Source: Pseudisothecium myosuroides | Taxonomy: Eukaryota > Streptophyta > Bryopsida > Hypnales > Lembophyllaceae | Length of the DNA: 64,000 nt | NCBI GenBank assembly: GCA_951799445.1 | Contig: OX637287.1 | Coordinates: 31,762,224 to 31,826,223 of the forward strand | Direction: 5' to 3' | Shown here: in pieces, positions 59,265-64,000 of the stretch | How positions within the stretch are numbered: position 1 is the first letter of the stretch | How the letters are laid out: each line of letters starts with the position of its first letter | The notes under the pieces: model-generated | Seen by the model: the letters and a program-made list of their open reading frames with translations, nothing else | Database searches by the model: none | Told to the model about the DNA's origin: nothing | Translations under genes and position numbers: made by a program

Positions 59265-60475
59265 ATATAGCTTCAAGCAAACAAGTCTTTATTTCTTGTT
59301 GTATTTGCTTAAGCATAGGCTCGCCATATTTGCTAAGCGTCACTCATCACTCCACAAACCACTTGTTAGTATATTCCATTGCTTCAAGCATTTACAGTCT
59401 TCACAATTTGTTTATAGCATTTTTATACTAATTTGTTTAAAGTCATTTTATCAAAATATCCAAACCGTAGTCACGTCTCCAGTACCATGTCAACTACTTA
59501 ATTGCTTAAAGCTTTACCAATACAAGGTTGTAACAACTAGCACTTATTCATATACACTGTGCCTATATAAATTTACTCTTATAAATACAATATAGCTTTA
59601 AGCTATCACTTATAATTCAGTTGACCAATCTCTGGATTTACTCACACATTTTCACAGTACTTTAATACTCCGCTTGAAGCCACTCACACATCTGTTACAT
59701 ATATTGCTTAAATCTTATTCACAGCAATTGCATTATAATTGCTTCAAAGTATATACAATTATTATTCTAGCTTTAAGCACTTATACAAAACACACAAACA
59801 TTAACTGAAAATGCAGTCTCTATTCATAGATTGGCTTTTAAACTTAATCATCCCACACAATGCTTATAGCACACATACAGACTAGGATATCTATCCAACT
59901 AGTCTTATCAAAGATATTAGCTTAAAGTTACAATTCATTCATACAAACAATTACTCCCAACTTACACAATCAATCAAGATGATAAAAAAAAAACCTCACA
60001 CATGAAATTGCTTTAAACACATCCACTATAAACGCTTAAAGCTCACATAGACTGATACAACTATTCAATTATCACAGGGTCTGCTTCAAGCTTATATATA
60101 CAAACAAAATGATTTAATCAACTCAATAATGCCACTACAAGAGAAAGGGGTGTTTTAAGTGAGTTTTTAAGTAGTGTCCTAGACACATGACTTTAAGTAA
60201 TGACCTTTAAGGAGATTTTTAGCAAAATTTGACTTAAAACATATGTTTTTAAGTCAAATTTTGCTAAAAATCTCCTTAAAGGTCATTACTTAAAGTCATG
60301 TGTCTAGGACACTACTTAAAAACTCACTTAAAACACCCCTTTCTCTTGTAGTATGCACAGACCACTGTTTCAAGCACAAGAAATCAAGAAATCCTTTCAC
60401 AGGAAATTAAATACACAAACCGATGTCCAATCACTGGGACTTACACACAATCAAAAATATATGCTTTAAGCTTCG
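59265..60475. repeat. array of GCTTNAAGC palindromes
   Basis: Perfect 9-bp GCTTNAAGC motifs occur at 59270, 59381, 59504, 59595, 59672, 59770, 60034, 60083 and 60463. An 8-bp GCTTAAGC is at 59307, and several one-mismatch forms lie between. The spacing is irregular (about 40-120 bp apart from the segment holding the CACTA MITE). The intervening sequence is AT-rich and not obviously repeated. It could be a decayed satellite or a cluster of protein-binding sites. Confidence 0.7.
60133..60353. mobile_element. palindromic CACTA MITE, copy 2 (221 bp), nearly perfect hairpin
   Basis: It begins CACTACAAGAGAAAGGGGTG and ends with the inverse, the last base changed to A. The TGC flanks (60130-60132 and 60354-60356) fit a 3-bp duplication. 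The two arms (about 109 bp) appear identical up to a one-base difference at the centre. It is inserted in the GCTTNAAGC array. Confidence 0.85.
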
Positions 60476-60619
60476 ATTAATCGAAAGAAATATTCTAGGT
60501 ACAAGAATTTGATACTATACAGACACAAAAATATACTGAACCAAGAGAGTGAAAGAAAGAGAGCTCTAAGGAGAGTAAATGAGGAGAAGAGAAACCTTTA
60601 TCTATTTGCTGAAGCGTCT

Positions 60620-61385
60620 CTCCAAATCTTCACCAGTTTAATCGTTAAAGTTCAACATAGGTTCACATGAAATCCCATGGCAATTTCTCAAATCTATTAC
60701 CATTTGAACACCTATTACCATGAAATTCTAAAACCAATGATAGAATCATCCCCATTCACACTTCAAAGTCAAAAAGAAAATTTGTTTATGATTTCTTGTG
60801 TCTACACTATGACTTTTGAAGACCTCAAACTTTTGGGCTTTACAAACCAACAACGAGGAAGAAGATGAATAATGTCATTTTTATCCTCCACCTTATCTTC
60901 CCCTCAACCACACAAGTGGAGTGGATTTTAGCCCATATCTTGACTAGAAGGCTACACTACCATCTATTGATAATTATTTTTGATCACACAACGAAATTCA
61001 TCTCCTTGACTAGAAAATAAGTCATCCTAGAATCATTAGAAGGCAACTTATTTTTATATTTTTCTTATATAAATTTAAACATACAAAGTTATTAGCATAT
61101 CTACAAAATCTCAACTAAAGGTAAAAATCCAAAGTTCTCAAAAAAGCATTACTCCATTTGCAAAAACTTGAGAATGTGTTTAACAGTAGCTATAATGTAA
61201 TCTGTACGATTCGTTTCAAATGAAAGATTGACCAGCCTTTCTAACCAACGTTGGTGGCTATAACTCCTTTTTATAAATCAAACTATACAAAAATATTTAT
61301 CGTCGTTTAGATTCTTAAAAAAACACTTCAAGTGCCACTTTTTGGCTGCCAAATTCAACACATCCGACCCGCAACAAGATCACCA
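60620..61385. other. non-coding stretch
   Basis: No gene, terminal repeat or array was recognised on either strand. Confidence 0.45.
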
Positions 61386-61586
61386 ATGTTCAAGCGTCAC
61401 GCTGAAGGTTTTTGTACCATGGCTAATCCACGCAAGATTATTTGAGCGGTCAAGAAGGCCCGGCTTCATCTTAAAGACATTCATGCAGCAATGCAAGACC
61501 CAACGCCAGAAGACGCTGATTTGGCAGTTATGACAAAGAAAACACTAATTTTGGTCCCAATTGAAACTCATCATCTTGAGATTTAA
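61386..61586 (+). pseudogene. coding-like relic, possibly LINE ORF2 linker
   Basis: A 66-codon frame with one internal TGA (61443-61445) contains MANPRKII, then AVKKARLHLKDIHAAMQD and PTPEDADLAVM. The charged helix followed by a P-x-D motif resembles the endonuclease-to-RT linker of plant LINE ORF2 proteins. The region is also GC-richer than its surroundings. Identification is tentative. Confidence 0.4.
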
Positions 61587-61589
61587 AAA

Positions 61590-62287
61590 GAACCTTTCAA
61601 TTTGACGTACTATTATCTAAAGTGAAAAAACAAAGAAAAACTACATCAAATTCATGAAGCTCTCAGGCAGTTGCCTCTTTTTAAATAGACAGACACACCA
61701 TAATGAAAAGGCGTCACCTTCAAGCTATCTAAAATGATATCATATTATTTTGTATATTATTATAATCAAATATATTAAAATAACATATTAATATATATTT
61801 TCATACCATGTACGCATTTACAATGCGATACCAAAATACCAGTCAACTTCATAATTAATCTCCAAATTTTGCTAAGAATTAGAGAATCTTGCTAATTTGG
61901 TTACCTTTGAATGTCAGAATGCCTTGAAACATGTTGAAGCGTGTTATTAGCATTAAAAAAACTACATTAATTTTTAATGAGATTTTATCGAAGCTTGGAG
62001 AATTTTTAAAAAAAATTATTGTTGAGTTGAGGGATTGATTGTTCAAAAAAGGATCTTCTTCAAGTTAGAAGATTTAGGAAAATTTTATGAAATTTTATGA
62101 AATATGTGCAGACTCATATTTTTATTCTGCATATTTAAAGAAATAAATTAAAATCCCTCTACCTCCTTTAATTATCAAAGACCAGAAAATCTTTTATATG
62201 GAAAAGAATCTTGACAAATCAATTTTGTTGTTGAATTCCTAGGGTGATTTCAATCCTAGAAAACCTTATGTCTACCGTAGATGCCTT
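61590..62287. other. AT-rich non-coding stretch
   Basis: Nothing recognisable was found between the coding-like relic and the TIR element at 62294. Confidence 0.45.
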
Positions 62288-62293
62288 CTATTG

Positions 62294-63135
62294 GGTGATT
62301 GCAAGAAACACTTGTACTATTTGTTGCGTTTTGCATTTTTGGACTTTTAGTACTTTTTGTACTATGAGTCACCTTCAGTACTATTGAAGGCGTGGATCAT
62401 AAAATTTGAATGGTCAATTGGATTTCAAATTTACTATTCTGACAACATGTGATGTTCATCATTGGATGACAAAAATGGATGGAAATACTTAATTTACCAT
62501 TAAAAAAACAATTTACATTGGCAGATAGAAGGTATTATGAGTCCCAACAGTACTATTGAGTCTTTCTGTGTACCCTGGAGTACTATTTTGAGCCACATGC
62601 TACAATTTACCTTAGAAAATGAGACTTTTACATTTTTATTTTTGAAAATTAGGAAATTAATTAGAAAAATTTATTTTTAAATGGCCATTATTGCCGACTA
62701 AGAGCAAAGTAGGAAGATCAAAGTTAGAACTAAAAAAACATTTTTAATTCAACCTAAATTCAACCTAAATATAGCACACTTTAGGCCAATATAAAACACA
62801 TTTGGAAAATGTTTTTGGAAATCTCTCTCTTGAGAATGTGTATTTCTATTAGAAGAGCTAATCTACCAAATTTGATGATGTAACTCTTCAAAAAAGGTAC
62901 TTGATAGTACTAAAAACCACCAAAATCGCATGTGTGACATATATTCAAAATTCAGTTTCACCTATTAAATTAATTTTGAAAAAATTGAAATAATTCAAGT
63001 GCATTTTCTATTGCTATAGGAAGCTTGTTTTTGAATTTTATGTTCATTCAATCATTTTTGCAATACTTATGGCACAAAACAACTTCCACATTGAATGCGT
63101 GACGGAAAATAGTACAGGTGTTTCTTGCATTCACC
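62294..63135. mobile_element. 842-bp TIR element with GGTGATTGCAAGAAACAC termini
   Basis: The left end GGTGATTGCAAGAAACACTT and the right end (inverse GGTGAATGCAAGAAACACCT) match over about 30 bp including a shared TGTACTATT. The flanks carry CTATTG on both sides (62288-62293, 63136-63141). The motif AGTACTATT recurs several times inside, possibly transposase-binding sites. There is no coding frame. Superfamily not assigned; the TSD length fits no common plant family exactly. Confidence 0.75.
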
Positions 63136-63429
63136 CTATTGGTCCGTCTTAATTTTACATCACTTGTAGGCTAAACAATTGGAGTTTCTATTATTTATTG
63201 AAACAATTAAGAAACTGAAGACTATCTTTAGAAATTGACTTAAGGATCTCTTTGGAATTTCTTTGGACCATTTTAGCTAAAATGAGTCACATGTACGATA
63301 GGTTTAGGCAATTTGGATGGTATTTACTAAGTATTCACAAATTCCACTACTTTTGGATTTTCAGAATATATACATGCTAGATTTTGGGTTATTTTAGGTA
63401 TTCAACTCTATTTTGGACCAAATATTATA

Positions 63430-63550
63430 TTGGCGTATATCATATCTATTTTAGTTTAATACTCTTTTTTTAAAATTTTGCATATAAAACTCATTTTAAA
63501 CTAGAAAAAAAATCTATAAGTCCCAAGTGACAAAGTAGAAGCTCATAACA
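63430..63550 (-). repeat. decayed terminus of the giant LTR family
   Basis: The plus strand 'ggaccaaatattatattgg' ... 'aagtcccaagtgacaaagta' ... 'gctcataaca' follows 24215-24365, the outer end of LTR R, with many substitutions. It shows that the family has at least a third copy here; its body is not recognisable upstream. Confidence 0.6.
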
Positions 63551-63561
63551 TTCTCTTTGGT

Positions 63562-63960
63562 TCATTTGATAGAGATGGACATTACACCCCTTCAGATAGA
63601 GTCTTCAACATTGCAACGGATATCTTGAGATTTGCGCCCATGTGGCAAATTTGGTATGTATATTACAAATTTATTTTCTAAAATGAAACCATCAACACCA
63701 TCCTCACGTGCTCCCTAACTTGGAGGGACAACATCCTTATGGGCATTGTCAAAAGGAATTACACCCTCACCTTCTTTAATTGTTGTAGTGAGGATAGACA
63801 ACAAGTTAATTGTCAAGAGTTTTTAGACACTTGGTGCAAAAATGACATTTTTTTTGGGTAGTTTTCATAGCCCCAGATGGCACCTCATTCTAAACCTACC
63901 TCTCGAGTTGTCTCATTCAGATGAACTGAACTAGTTTTTCCCCTTCTTTGCTTTTTAATT
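63562..63960 (+). pseudogene. coding-like relic with four nonsense codons, unidentified
   Basis: One frame stays readable for about 130 codons, interrupted only by TAA 63679, TAG 63859, TAG 63868 and TGA 63922. It contains FDRDGHYTPSDRVFNIATD, ILRFAPMWQIWYVYYKFIF and later NCQEFLDTWCKNDIFFG. The WQIW..YKFIF segment faintly resembles the tail after zf-RVT in LINE proteins. The assignment is weak. Confidence 0.35.
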
Positions 63961-64000
63961 CCATCATCATTTTTGAAAAAATAAAATAAAATGTAAAGAA

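Overview
This window is AT-rich plant nuclear DNA, dominated by nested transposable elements. The evidence for a plant is a spliced receptor-like kinase gene with an S-locus/bulb-type lectin ectodomain, a chromodomain-bearing Ty3 retrotransposon, a Stowaway-like MITE, a pogo/Emigrant-like MITE and CACTA MITEs. The lineage cannot be read from the sequence. A non-seed land plant is my guess, from the unusual lectin/kinase combination, the piggyBac transposase and the sushi/Tf1-like Gag. I see no bacterial feature, tRNA, rRNA or CRISPR array.

Layout. 1-1335 is repeat-poor. 1336-5275 (minus) is an intron-containing piggyBac transposase pseudogene. 5357-10803 (plus) and 14139-24365 (minus) are two giant LTRs (about 4.5 and 3.9 kb without later insertions) of one family in opposite orientation. 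The right one is a solo LTR with a perfect AAGAG target duplication, and it is itself split by a 6.3-kb chromovirus (14465-20740, TSD AATGG). Between the LTRs lies a duplicated host block (11815-13370). 26382-29618 is a decayed lectin receptor kinase copy (RLK1). 47678-50824 is its tandem paralogue (RLK2), for which a seven-exon, 666-residue, phase-consistent model can be read. The duplicated unit also includes upstream blocks (11815-13370 = 45030-47410) and a downstream block (29710-30060 = 53625-53960). From 30 to 45 kb there are MITEs, fold-back elements, a phosphoglycerate kinase pseudogene and a LINE 3' remnant. From 54 to 64 kb there are decayed tandem repeats, an unusual array of GCTTNAAGC palindromes, an 842-bp TIR element and coding-like relics.

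Three systems stand out. (1) The chromovirus at 14.5-20.7 kb appears to be self-priming: the 13 nt next to its 5' LTR are the exact complement of the predicted first 13 nt of its own transcript, 30 nt below a TATA box. This is the fission-yeast Tf1 / vertebrate sushi strategy, and it matches the sushi-like Gag. Its U3 also carries perfect heat-shock elements upstream of the TATA box. (2) A family of about 0.5-0.9 kb elements with CCCCTAAAGG termini is flanked by TTAA, the piggyBac signature. The window's own duplications give empty sites for two of them. (3) The intact receptor RLK2 pairs a bulb-lectin ectodomain with a kinase resembling the LRR-I/malectin type, has Leu in place of the HRD Arg, and is preceded by a length-conserved 32-codon upstream ORF.

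All domain names come from motif recognition by eye. No search or alignment program was run.
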